Below, in pieces: positions 1 through 7,325 of a stretch of DNA of 28,591 bases. Origin of the DNA: Verrucomicrobia bacterium UBA1412 (GTDB lineage Bacteria > Verrucomicrobiota > Verrucomicrobiia > Limisphaerales > UBA1412); contig DBPU01000100.1 in assembly GCA_002305615.1 (NCBI GenBank), positions 1 through 28,591 of the forward strand, read 5' to 3'. The notes under the pieces were generated by a model, which was not told where the DNA came from, searched no databases, and saw only the letters and a program-made list of their open reading frames with translations. How positions within the stretch are numbered: the first letter of the stretch is position 1; each line of letters opens with the position of its first letter. A program made the position numbers and the translations under genes.

Positions 1-63
1 TCCTGGGGCAACCATATCCATACGGTCCGCGGCGTGGGCTACAGAATGAATTCTATTGCATGA
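1..63 (+). CDS. Response regulator, OmpR/PhoB type (C-terminal end only)
   Basis: The first 20 codons of the window read in frame to a TGA and give the end of a winged-helix DNA-binding domain: the string HTVRGVGYRM is the hallmark last strand (usual form V.TVRGVGYRF) of OmpR/PhoB response regulators. The receiver domain and most of the effector domain lie upstream of the window. The gene sits 16 nt before the kinase start on the same strand, the standard order of a two-component operon, so it is the likely phospho-acceptor of the kinase that follows. Its target genes cannot be told from this fragment. Confidence 0.85.
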   Translation, partial: SWGNHIHTVRGVGYRMNSIA

Positions 64-79
64 CGAGGAATCAACCCTT

Positions 80-1846
80 ATGAAAAAGAATGATTTAGCT
101 CTTTTCTTCTTCCCTGCCAGCATTGCGATTATTACGGTTCTCTCGGCCATAATGCTCGTCCAACAATTCTCTAAATTCGAGAAAGCATACCTCCGGGAAG
201 CCACCGACAGTATCATACAGAAAACGGACCTCGCCACTCAGATCATTACCCCCTTTATTGAGTCTGAAAATATGGAGGAAGCGAAAGAATTCTGCCTCCA
301 GTTTTCTGATCAGCCATCGACCCTGCGCCTGACACTCATCGACTCTCAAGGCAACGTGCTCTCCGATACCAAGGAAAACAGCGAAATCTTCGATAACCAC
401 CTGCTCAGGCCCGAAGTTCAGAGGGCTCTGGCTGGCACCCCGGAAGTCCAAATCCGCTACAGCTCCACTCTCAACCAACAAATGATCTATTATGCGAAGC
501 CGATCAACTCTGTTTCCGGGCAAACCTATATCCTGCGCGTAGCCGAAACGAACAAACATGTTCAGGAAATTCTCTCTCTTGCTAAATTAAACCTCTTTTT
601 CGCTCTTCTCCTGGGAGCCGCTTTTATTACGCTTTTAATTCTCTACATCGTTCATCGAGTCCGCCGTCCTCTGGTAAAACTCCAGGAAAGTGCCGTGCGG
701 ATTACTCAGGGGTATCTCGATGAGAAAATCTTCATTCCCAATTCCGGTATAATTCGCGACCTGGCCATCAACCTGCGCGAGATGGAAGAGAAATTGAGAG
801 AACAATTAGAATACGTCACCCATGAAAATACGGAGCGGGAATTGATCTATCAAACCATGGGGGAAGCCATCCTCATCATTAACCGGGATGGCGAAGTCCT
901 CAGCCATAACCACGCCGCGGACCATCTTTTCGGGATTCAGCAATCCACCCCATCTTTTAACATCAATCGGGCTGGTTCCACGGAGCTCATTTTACTGGTT
1001 CAAAATGCGTTTGAAGAACATAAAAAAATTGAAAAGGAACTGATCCTTTCCCGTGACGGCCACGAACTGATACTCTACATCAGAGGCTCCCTGATTATCA
1101 GGCAGGAGACTCCCTGTCTCCTCATGGTGATTACGGACCTGACCAATCTGCATAAATTGGAATCTTTCCGTATCGATTTCGTCACAAACGTCTCGCATGA
1201 AATTAAAACTCCGCTGACCAGCATCCTGAGTGCCGTCGAATCCCTGGAAGATGGAGGAATTCATAATCCGGAATATGCCGAGAAATTCCTCAGTATTCTC
1301 TCTCAGCAATCAAAACGCCTCAACTTTCTCGTGCAGGATATTCTCAGTCTGGCCACACTCGAGCAGCGCCAGAACAGCGAAAACAAAAACTTCACTCTTT
1401 TCCGCATGGATTCTACGGTGGAAAATGCAGTCAATGCCTGTTTGGCCATGGCCGATGAGAATAACATCGAACTCCAGATCACCGAAAATACGCCTCTGGA
1501 AATCCAGGGAGACTGTGGCTACCTGGAAGAAGCTCTGATCAACCTCATCACCAACGCGATTCGATACAGCAAAAGCCCCAAGGTCGAGATCAGCCTCACT
1601 CAGGAGGATAAGGAGGCCGTCATCGCGGTGCGCGACTTCGGCATCGGAATCAGCTCGGAACATACCCACCGAATCTTTGAGCGTTTCTACCGGGTTCACA
1701 AGGAGCGCAGCCGCCAGTTTGGGGGAACGGGCCTCGGTTTGGCCATTGTCAAACACATCGCCAAACTCCATAAAGGAGCCGCCACTCTCGAAACGGCTCC
1801 GGGCAAAGGCTGCACCTTTAAAATCACGCTCCCGCTCCATCAATAA
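80..1846 (+). CDS. Membrane sensor histidine kinase, PhoR-like (HAMP-PAS-HisKA-HATPase)
   Basis: A 588-aa sensor kinase that would autophosphorylate on a His and pass the phosphate to the upstream-encoded regulator. Visible order: membrane segment (about residues 7-28), extracytoplasmic sensor region of about 140 aa, second membrane segment (170-193), HAMP linker (194-246), PAS-like domain (about 253-360), H-box SHEIKTP with phospho-acceptor His373, N-box NLITNAIRYS (Asn492), G1 DFGIGI, F-box IFERFYRV and G2 GGTGLGLAIV. All catalytic boxes are intact. I chose the ATG at 80 because GAGGA (65-69) lies 10 nt upstream; a longer form from TTG at 56 would overlap the regulator gene but has no ribosome site. 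The domain layout matches PhoR, but no phosphate-uptake genes are in view, so the stimulus is unknown. Confidence 0.93.
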   Translation: MKKNDLALFFFPASIAIITVLSAIMLVQQFSKFEKAYLREATDSIIQKTDLATQIITPFIESENMEEAKEFCLQFSDQPSTLRLTLIDSQGNVLSDTKENSEIFDNHLLRPEVQRALAGTPEVQIRYSSTLNQQMIYYAKPINSVSGQTYILRVAETNKHVQEILSLAKLNLFFALLLGAAFITLLILYIVHRVRRPLVKLQESAVRITQGYLDEKIFIPNSGIIRDLAINLREMEEKLREQLEYVTHENTERELIYQTMGEAILIINRDGEVLSHNHAADHLFGIQQSTPSFNINRAGSTELILLVQNAFEEHKKIEKELILSRDGHELILYIRGSLIIRQETPCLLMVITDLTNLHKLESFRIDFVTNVSHEIKTPLTSILSAVESLEDGGIHNPEYAEKFLSILSQQSKRLNFLVQDILSLATLEQRQNSENKNFTLFRMDSTVENAVNACLAMADENNIELQITENTPLEIQGDCGYLEEALINLITNAIRYSKSPKVEISLTQEDKEAVIAVRDFGIGISSEHTHRIFERFYRVHKERSRQFGGTGLGLAIVKHIAKLHKGAATLETAPGKGCTFKITLPLHQ

Positions 1847-1847
1847 C

Positions 1848-1860
1848 CCGAACCGGGCCG
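1848..1860 (+). repeat. Left copy of a 13/14-nt near-direct repeat flanking the yolD-polymerase pair
   Basis: CCGAACCGGGCCG begins 2 nt after the kinase stop codon. CCGAACCCGGGCCG, the same string with one extra C, lies at 3843-3856 on the other side of the two-gene cassette. No other copy was noticed nearby. Confidence 0.5.
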
Positions 1861-1888
1861 AGTTAAAAAACCGAGATGGCGTAAGCTC

Positions 1889-2308
1889 TCAGAAATCATT
1901 GATCTCTATAATATCTTCGAAAGAGATCACGGTTCCATCCATAAGCAGGATTGTCTGTTCAATCTTATTCAGTCGCTTAAAGAGGCCGGTCACGCTCACG
2001 TATTTTCCGCCGGCCTTCTGCCTATCAGCGACAAAGTATTTTACCGTTATTTCCGGGTGTGAGCGTTCGTTTTCATCCAGGATTCTTAATTTCTCGTTCA
2101 ATTCAGCCAGCCTGGCCTCATCGGTTTGAACTTCAACCTTCGCTTCGGTCATCCTGGCGCTTTCTTTGATAGCAGCATCGTATCCGCAGAGAGCCGCAAA
2201 GGGTGCAAACTGAACGGCTCGGTCTGCCCGGGCCATGCGTGCGCGTGTGGGAGATTCATGGTGCGGGAGGTTAATGATGTCCGAGTAGTCGTTATCCATA
2301 CTTTTCAT
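1889..2308 (-). CDS. YolD-like family protein
   Basis: A 139-aa cytoplasmic protein with the typical YolD-like N-terminus: the segments INLPHHESPTRARMA, DRAVQFAPFAALCGYDAAI and ESARMTEAKVEV match the conserved block of the family. A charged middle (probable helix, RLAELNEKLRILDENE) and a C-terminal beta region (KYVSVTGLFKRLNKIEQTI, LMDGTVISFEDI) follow. YolD-like genes are commonly found next to UvrX-type Y-family polymerases in Firmicutes and their phages, and that is the arrangement here: the ATG overlaps the polymerase stop codon by 4 nt (ATGA), so translation is probably coupled. The biochemical role is not established; an accessory role in translesion synthesis is inferred from the pairing. 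The sequence resembles clostridial members more than expected for this genome, suggesting transfer. Confidence 0.85.
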   Translation of the reverse strand: MKSMDNDYSDIINLPHHESPTRARMARADRAVQFAPFAALCGYDAAIKESARMTEAKVEVQTDEARLAELNEKLRILDENERSHPEITVKYFVADRQKAGGKYVSVTGLFKRLNKIEQTILLMDGTVISFEDIIEINDF

Positions 2309-3810
2309 GCTCTATGCCCGCCAATCTGACGGTTGCGCTCCTTGGCTTTAGCCCCTTCTTCAAGATTCATTCCTTTGATGAGAGCGTTTTTGCCAAACTT
2401 TTTCCGGATGGCAAGAAGCGCTTTCTGCCCTCTGGCTTCCTTTTCCAACCTTGCTTTCTCTTCCCGGCGCAGACGTTCCTGGGTTTCGTAATCGGTAAAG
2501 AGGTCCAGTTGCTCCGGCGGCGCATTGGTTTCCGGGGCATATCTGACCACACAATTGGCACCTATGGTCAACCGCCGGACGAGGAGATTCTTGTCCACGA
2601 TCCGGTCAAAAATCTCCGTTGTGGCTTTAATAATGAGACGCGCGGAAGAGGTTTGGCTTTTCAGCTTTACACTGCCATGAACATCTTTGGGGACCTTGCG
2701 CCCGTAGTAGTCCATCGAAACCGGGCCCGCATAGGCTGCACATATCTCCGGTATCGTCAGGTTGACCCTGTCGAAATTGATATTCAGGGCGACTTGGTCA
2801 GTCACAAGCCCTTTATCCACCAGATCAAGAGCGAGCTGATCCGCCATCTCTCTCGCGATGAGCCTAGCCTTCTTGAAGTCATACGGTTCAGGCAAAACCT
2901 GACCTGAACTGATGCTGTTATTCTCCGGTTTGTAGGCCTTGATATCCGCTATCGTGCAAGGTTCCCAGCCCCAGGCATGGTCAATGAGCAACTCGGCATT
3001 GATGCCAAATAGCTTGTATAACAAATCTTCACCCTTCACCGAACATCTGGCCACGTCCCCCATGGTATACATGCCGAGTGCTTCCAATTTGGACGCATAA
3101 CCTCTGCCGATTCTCCAGAAATCAGTAAGCGGACGGTGAGACCACAACTGCTTGCGGTAGGAAATTTCATCCAGCTCGGCAATACGCACTCCGTTCTGAT
3201 CTGCCGGGATATGTTTCGCCACAATATCCATGGCAACTTTGCTTAAGTAGAGGTTTGTTCCAATTCCAACAGTCGCAGTAATCCCGGTTGTTTCAAGAAC
3301 GTCCCGGACCAGGGTCATGGCCAGCTCACGCGCTGTCATATTATATCTTTTCAGATACCCGGTCGCATTGATGAACACCTCGTCGATTGAATAGACATGG
3401 ATATCCTCCGGCGCGATATATTTCAGGTAAACCTTATAGATTCTGGCGCTGTAGTCGATATATAGAGCCATCCGAGGCAGAGCAACAATGTAAGAGAGGG
3501 CTAAGGAAGGATTCGATAGCAGCTCCGTGTTATTATGGGATTCTCCGCTGAAAGTCTTCCCGGGTGCGTTTTTTTGACGACCCCAGTTCACCTCCTTCAC
3601 TTTCTGGACAACCTCAAAGAGCCGAGCCCGTCCGGGGATTCCATAAGATTTGAGCGAGGGGGAAACGGCCAGGCAGATCGTCTTCTCCGTCCTTGCTGAG
3701 TCTGCCACGACGAGGTTCGTTGTCATTGAATCAAGCCCACGCTCTACACACTCGACCGAGGCGTAAAATGACTTCAGGTCAATCGCAAAATAGGTATGGG
3801 GCTGATTCAT
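2305..3810 (-). CDS. Y-family DNA polymerase, UvrX/DinB type (translesion synthesis)
   Basis: A 501-aa cytoplasmic error-prone polymerase that would insert nucleotides opposite damaged template bases. The palm signature FAIDLKSFYASVE carries metal-binding Asp11, and YSIDEVFIN carries Asp143-Glu144; all three acidic residues are kept. The little-finger region follows, with segments such as RPLTDFWRIGRG (helix-hairpin-helix region) and DKNLLVRRLTIGAN. The C-terminus is Arg/Lys/Glu-rich and may be helical. It lacks the length and features of replicative polymerases and matches the UvrX/YqjW group usually paired with YolD. I used the ATG at 3810: the upstream GTG (3843) lies at or before the candidate -10 box, so it would not be on the transcript. 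No LexA box of the E. coli or Bacillus kind was recognised. Probably acquired together with the yolD-like gene. Confidence 0.9.
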   Translation of the reverse strand: MNQPHTYFAIDLKSFYASVECVERGLDSMTTNLVVADSARTEKTICLAVSPSLKSYGIPGRARLFEVVQKVKEVNWGRQKNAPGKTFSGESHNNTELLSNPSLALSYIVALPRMALYIDYSARIYKVYLKYIAPEDIHVYSIDEVFINATGYLKRYNMTARELAMTLVRDVLETTGITATVGIGTNLYLSKVAMDIVAKHIPADQNGVRIAELDEISYRKQLWSHRPLTDFWRIGRGYASKLEALGMYTMGDVARCSVKGEDLLYKLFGINAELLIDHAWGWEPCTIADIKAYKPENNSISSGQVLPEPYDFKKARLIAREMADQLALDLVDKGLVTDQVALNINFDRVNLTIPEICAAYAGPVSMDYYGRKVPKDVHGSVKLKSQTSSARLIIKATTEIFDRIVDKNLLVRRLTIGANCVVRYAPETNAPPEQLDLFTDYETQERLRREEKARLEKEARGQKALLAIRKKFGKNALIKGMNLEEGAKAKERNRQIGGHRA

Positions 3811-3833
3811 ATCATCTACCGACCGTCCGCGAT

Positions 3834-3862
3834 AAGATACCACCGAACCCGGGCCGTCTCAA
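3834..3862 (-). promoter_or_regulatory. Candidate promoter of the polymerase-yolD operon
   Basis: On the minus strand TTGAGA (3862-3857), a 17-nt spacer and TATCTT (3839-3834) form a sigma70-like promoter that would start transcription near 3827, 17 nt before the ATG. The spacer contains the CCGAACCCGGGCCG repeat (3843-3856), so a protein bound there would block transcription. TGAGAC occurs twice (on the minus strand ending at 3857 and at 3876), 13 nt apart. Confidence 0.4.
3843..3856 (+). repeat. Right copy of the 13/14-nt near-direct repeat
   Basis: CCGAACCCGGGCCG differs from the copy at 1848-1860 by a single extra C. It could be a target-site or boundary repeat of the yolD-polymerase insertion, or an operator within the promoter spacer. 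Confidence 0.5.
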
Positions 3863-3927
3863 TCCCCAAGCGTCTCAGGGAAAATATTCCCCCTTCTTTT
3901 TGGATGATATTTTTGGCCGGGTTTTAC

Positions 3928-5715
3928 CTATCTCCCGATCCAGGAAAGAATTGCTCTTCGAAAGAGTGAGTCAGCACGGTCCTTACTATGCACACGGAAA
4001 AATCCCCTGATAGCTTCCGCCCTGGATGGTTCGGCCGGCTCAGCCTGAGCAGATTCTTCCATCTCCACCGCCTCAAAGGTCGAATTCCTGGATACGGGGA
4101 GATACTCCACCCAATGGACAGGCACATCGTGCCAGCGTCCGTCTCCACCATGCACACTCACGTTGGTAGTGCGCTCGGCTCCCATATAACCATCCGCCCG
4201 GACACCCACAATGGCATGCCCCTCCTCCGTACGCTCCAAAACCTGAGCCTTGAGAATGCATTGAGTAATGCAGCTCTCGTGCTTGAAACGGTCTTCTCCG
4301 TAATAATTTGCCAGCGACTCCCACTCCCAAAAAGAGGCCCTTTTCTTGCGTTTTTCATCGGATGAGCTCTCCGGCTGAATCGGCCGCTTTTCCTGGTATT
4401 GCGGAATCGCCAGAATCGGAGCCAGGGCAAAATAGATGGATCTAAAGAAATCTTCACAGCGTTTTTGGAAATTATTCTTTATCTCCTGTAAATCATATTT
4501 TGAAAATTGTTGCGGAGAGGTGTCTATCGAAGTCTTTTCTAAATGATCTGCCTTCAGAAAAAGAAGCTTCTCATTTTTCCAGAAACTGAAGTCGTCTCCA
4601 TAACCGATCGTCCGGTCATTCAGTATTTTCACCATCTGCTGCTGCGCCAGCGAAGTAAAAAGAAAACGAAAGAGTGTTTCATCGGTGCGGTCAACTGCAT
4701 GAAAAAGCACTTCAAATTCATGGTTGCCGACCATCGTATATTGTGATTCGTCGGTCAGAATTTGTTCATATTTGCGTAATTTTTTGAGCTCATGTTTCTC
4801 TCCAAACGTATGAATGCCCTCACCCAGCCCGGAGTATTTCGATGGCACCCGTGAAAAAAGAAGTTTTTCGGCCGCATCGTTACCATAAATCAGCAGCTTC
4901 TCGGTTGAATAGACCGGAATCGGTTCTGTCACATGGGCTGTTAATGTTTGCGAGTGACTCACCGTGTGATAGTCCCCTTTGGAATCACGCTCGCGCTCCG
5001 TCCAATGAATACGAAGTTCACCGGAATAGGTCTCCTTTCCCCATTCCATTTTTTTAAGTTCTCCAAAAATAAAGGGATACCCGTAGAGTGTTCCGCTGAG
5101 TGCGTGCAGGACTGATTTGTCCACATTTAAGGAATCATCCCATCCAAACGAACGGTGAAAATCATCCAGGCGTTCTTCAGGGAAAAAGGGATCGAAACGA
5201 ATCCCGGGCATGGTGCTCTCGATAAGCCCCGTCATAACACGCCAATCAAAAAGGCTGTTCAGGGGTTGCATCTGCGCCCAGGCCTCAGCCTCATTTTCTG
5301 AAATGATTTCAGTGAGTTTGGCAACGAGCCGGCCGGTTCGCCGGACTTCGGGGATTAGATAACTGAAAAGATAGATCAATAGCACCCCAAGCCCCAGCAT
5401 TGCGCCAATAACTTTATAGCCTGTTTTCGCCGAGGATGCTGTTTGATCTGAGCCTGCCACGAAACAAAAGCCGATGAGAAAGACGCACAAAATGCAGACA
5501 AGAACGATGAGCGTCGTAAATAACGATTTCCGTGAGCTGGATTCCTCCTTTTTTGCCTGAAGTTTTTTGATCTTCCGGCATAGAACCACATTGGCATCCT
5601 CATCAACTCCGGACTGCTTTTTCAGACGCTCAAACGTTTCCGAAGTCAGTCGCGAGAATGTTTCCTTAAATTCGTTGGCAAAACGGTCTAGTGGCTCATA
5701 TATCTCATCGATCAT
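3928..5715 (-). CDS. DUF3137-type membrane protein
   Basis: A 595-aa membrane protein. After an acidic/basic N-terminal helical stretch (1-60) there are two hydrophobic segments (about 64-88 and 101-121), then a long cytoplasmic or periplasmic domain. The region from IRFDPFFPEERLDDF through YSGELRIHWTERE to YTMVGNHEFEVLFHAVDRTDE has the character of DUF3137 proteins, which often neighbour LemA genes. It is longer than the DUF3137 proteins I know, with an added C-terminal 200 aa (Pro/Glu/Ser-rich part EKRPIQPESSSDEKRKKR, then a YYGEDRFKHESCITQCILKA region). The start overlaps the lemA-like stop by ATGA, so the pair is translationally coupled. Molecular function unknown; the family assignment is from motif style and context. 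Confidence 0.72.
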   Translation of the reverse strand: MIDEIYEPLDRFANEFKETFSRLTSETFERLKKQSGVDEDANVVLCRKIKKLQAKKEESSSRKSLFTTLIVLVCILCVFLIGFCFVAGSDQTASSAKTGYKVIGAMLGLGVLLIYLFSYLIPEVRRTGRLVAKLTEIISENEAEAWAQMQPLNSLFDWRVMTGLIESTMPGIRFDPFFPEERLDDFHRSFGWDDSLNVDKSVLHALSGTLYGYPFIFGELKKMEWGKETYSGELRIHWTERERDSKGDYHTVSHSQTLTAHVTEPIPVYSTEKLLIYGNDAAEKLLFSRVPSKYSGLGEGIHTFGEKHELKKLRKYEQILTDESQYTMVGNHEFEVLFHAVDRTDETLFRFLFTSLAQQQMVKILNDRTIGYGDDFSFWKNEKLLFLKADHLEKTSIDTSPQQFSKYDLQEIKNNFQKRCEDFFRSIYFALAPILAIPQYQEKRPIQPESSSDEKRKKRASFWEWESLANYYGEDRFKHESCITQCILKAQVLERTEEGHAIVGVRADGYMGAERTTNVSVHGGDGRWHDVPVHWVEYLPVSRNSTFEAVEMEESAQAEPAEPSRAEAIRGFFRVHSKDRADSLFRRAILSWIGR

Positions 5716-6377
5716 ACAAAGAAGTTTCCGCGAGCTTGTGCTTTGGTCTCAGCACTTGCAGTAAAGGGAATACGGGAAGTATATCCGGACCGTGCAGCGA
5801 CAATCATTTTTGTGGGCCATTCAAATATGGAGGTATTCCAAATATTCACCGTATCATTATAGAGACTGCGTGCTGCAGTGATTTCCTTTTGCAAATAACT
5901 GTTTTGCCGCATCGCTTCCGCTATGGAAGCATGTGCTTTAAGCTCCGGATAAGCTTCCACCTGTGGGAAAATCCTCCCAAAAGCGGTGTCAAGCTGTGCT
6001 GCAACTTGGTTGCGTACGCCATCAGGCGAGCTTCCGCCGCGAAATGCCGCGACGGCTTTCATCACATCTTTATCAAGATCGATCGCTTTGCTCACAAGCG
6101 GCGCAACGTTCTGGAGTATCTGAACGCGCTGCTCAAGCAGATTATCAATATTGGACGCATCTGCCTGAATTTTCTGCTGAAGCTGTCGAAAATAATTGTC
6201 CGCTCCGATTTTCATGAAAAGAAAAACCAGCCCGGGTATAATTCCCAGACACCAAAGAGCAATTTCAAAAATGAGCGACCCTACGCCAACCTTAACCGGC
6301 AGCTGTTTCTCAATCACGTTAACGTCGCGTCCTTCGGGATTCACAGGCCCTGTCAATTCATCAAGTTCGTTCGCCAT
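5712..6377 (-). CDS. lemA: LemA-family protein
   Basis: A 221-aa membrane-anchored protein. Residues 1-30 are polar, one hydrophobic segment spans about 33-56, and then the LemA-type helical bundle starts: SNIDNLLEQRVQILQNVAPL matches the conserved block that in typical LemA reads IDVQLKRRxDLIPNLVE, followed by VAAFRGG, VEAYPELKAHA and AARSLYNDTVNIWN, all at family positions. Typical LemA proteins begin directly with the membrane helix, so the 30-residue N-terminal extension is unusual. The ATG follows a strong AAGGAGGA (6392-6385). It heads a two-gene unit with the DUF3137-type gene, a recurring association. LemA proteins are envelope proteins of unclear function; no more specific role is visible. 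Confidence 0.87.
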   Translation of the reverse strand: MANELDELTGPVNPEGRDVNVIEKQLPVKVGVGSLIFEIALWCLGIIPGLVFLFMKIGADNYFRQLQQKIQADASNIDNLLEQRVQILQNVAPLVSKAIDLDKDVMKAVAAFRGGSSPDGVRNQVAAQLDTAFGRIFPQVEAYPELKAHASIAEAMRQNSYLQKEITAARSLYNDTVNIWNTSIFEWPTKMIVAARSGYTSRIPFTASAETKAQARGNFFV

Positions 6378-6458
6378 ATTTTCTTCCTCCTTACGGGGTA
6401 TTCACATTTATCAGTAACCTCACGAGAGAATCAGGTTTTCTCCGTTAAGTCAAGCATC

Positions 6459-6488
6459 ATATTAACTATTAAAAAAATGATTTTTCAA
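6459..6488 (-). promoter_or_regulatory. Candidate promoter of the lemA-DUF3137 operon
   Basis: On the minus strand TTGAAA (6488-6483), an 18-nt A/T-rich spacer and TAATAT (6464-6459) form a sigma70-like promoter. Start would be near 6452, giving a leader of about 75 nt to the lemA ATG. Confidence 0.4.
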
Positions 6489-6617
6489 AATTCGGGACGG
6501 ACCACGTGCCCAAACTTGAATCCTTTCCTGCGTGATAGTTGGGTATCCGTTTCTTTACCTCTACTCATCCAATACTTTTGCACCGCTTTTCGTGAGAATG
6601 CCCTTTCCAGAGGTATA

Positions 6618-6655
6618 TTTTAACCGCAGATGACGCAGATTCGCACAGATTATTT
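6618..6655 (+). repeat. Dispersed direct repeat, copy 1 (CCGCAGAT-type)
   Basis: The 38 nt here match 11208-11245 at 36 positions in the same orientation. The element is itself periodic: CCGCAGATG, ACGCAGATT and GCACAGATT follow one another at 9-10 nt steps after a TTTAA start. The last codons of the neighbouring minus-strand gene (stop at 6650-6652) run into it. It is noncoding in character and resembles dispersed CGCAGAT/CACAGAT repeats seen between genes in many environmental genomes. Confidence 0.8.
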
Positions 6656-7186
6656 TAAGGGTAGTTGTTTGACATATTTTTCGATATAAATATCATCCCC
6701 ATACCCAAACTCATTTGATTTGTTTTTCCCTGATGACCAGGCAATAACAGGAAAATCCTTTTTATTCCGCTTTAAATCAGGATGAAGTTTTTGAAAATCG
6801 ACGTTGTTTTTTTGCATGAAATAAACAGGGACTCCAAAAGCATCATAAAAAAGGCCATCTAAAGCAATAAATCCATCATTTTCAATATCCTTTTTTAAAT
6901 AGCCATATGTCGATTTATTGAAAATCTCAGCCAATTTTCGATTATACTCCAAACTACTTATTTCTGAGTTGGTAAGTATTTTTTCTATTTCTATTTTTTT
7001 TATTCCACCATTAACACCTTTATAAAAGAGTGAAACATGTTTGTTAATATGACCTAGTGGAAAAACATCTCTGTGATCATTCATCCGTGATATGTAGCGC
7101 ATACCCGAAAATATCACCCACGCACACACAAAGATGAAACAAGAGACAATGATGGTGATATACCATTTTTTTATCATTTTTTGCAT
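6650..7186 (-). CDS. Membrane-anchored protein with pseudopilin-like C-terminus
   Basis: A 178-aa protein not assigned to a named family. A hydrophobic anchor spans residues 9-28 behind a basic start (MQKMIKKWY), so the rest is probably periplasmic. The C-terminal part, DAFGVPVYF (115-123) followed by FPVIAWSSGKNKSNEFGYGD (145-164) and DIYI, has the layout of type II secretion pseudopilins and of many planctomycete/verrucomicrobial relatives (D.WG.P...SAG.D...GTGDDI). A prepilin cleavage motif (G before an FTLxE-type helix) is missing, so it is not an ordinary pseudopilin. The gene is clearly A+T-rich compared with 12-28 kb, has no clear Shine-Dalgarno, and is the last gene of the minus-strand block; its stop lies inside repeat copy 1. 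Confidence 0.6.
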   Translation of the reverse strand: MQKMIKKWYITIIVSCFIFVCAWVIFSGMRYISRMNDHRDVFPLGHINKHVSLFYKGVNGGIKKIEIEKILTNSEISSLEYNRKLAEIFNKSTYGYLKKDIENDGFIALDGLFYDAFGVPVYFMQKNNVDFQKLHPDLKRNKKDFPVIAWSSGKNKSNEFGYGDDIYIEKYVKQLPLK

Positions 7187-7195
7187 ATCTTAAAA

Positions 7196-7225
7196 AACGT
7201 ATTTCATCTCGATGTTTTTCATAAT
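7196..7225 (-). repeat. 30-nt partial duplicate of the start of the 99-aa membrane protein gene
   Basis: Read on the minus strand this segment carries ATG and the codons M-K-N-I-E-M-K-Y-V and matches 8511-8540 (M-K-H-I-E-M-K-Y-V of the 99-aa protein) at 27 of 30 positions. Here the frame closes with TAA (7192-7190) after ten codons, only 3 nt before the ATG of the pseudopilin-like gene. It is either a decayed gene start left by duplication or a very short leader peptide coupled to the next gene. Confidence 0.65.
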
Positions 7226-7325
7226 CTATCAATATTTAAAACAACATACCCCATCACCTGAAATTGGCCATTTTTGCTACAATCGCAGGACGCTTGGTCT
7301 GCTATCATTATTCTATTCCCATTAA

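Noticed and set aside
56..79. TTG start for the histidine kinase at 56
   Set aside because: It overlaps the regulator gene and lacks a ribosome site, whereas the ATG at 80 has GAGGA at proper distance.
3843..3927. LexA operator upstream of the polymerase
   Set aside because: Neither CTGT-N8-ACAG nor GAAC-N4-GTTC occurs; the GGGGGAATATTTTCCC inverted repeat nearby is imperfect and of unknown meaning.
5691..6623. 310-codon plus-strand frame over lemA and its upstream region
   Set aside because: Covers the well-supported lemA gene in antisense and carries no motif of its own.
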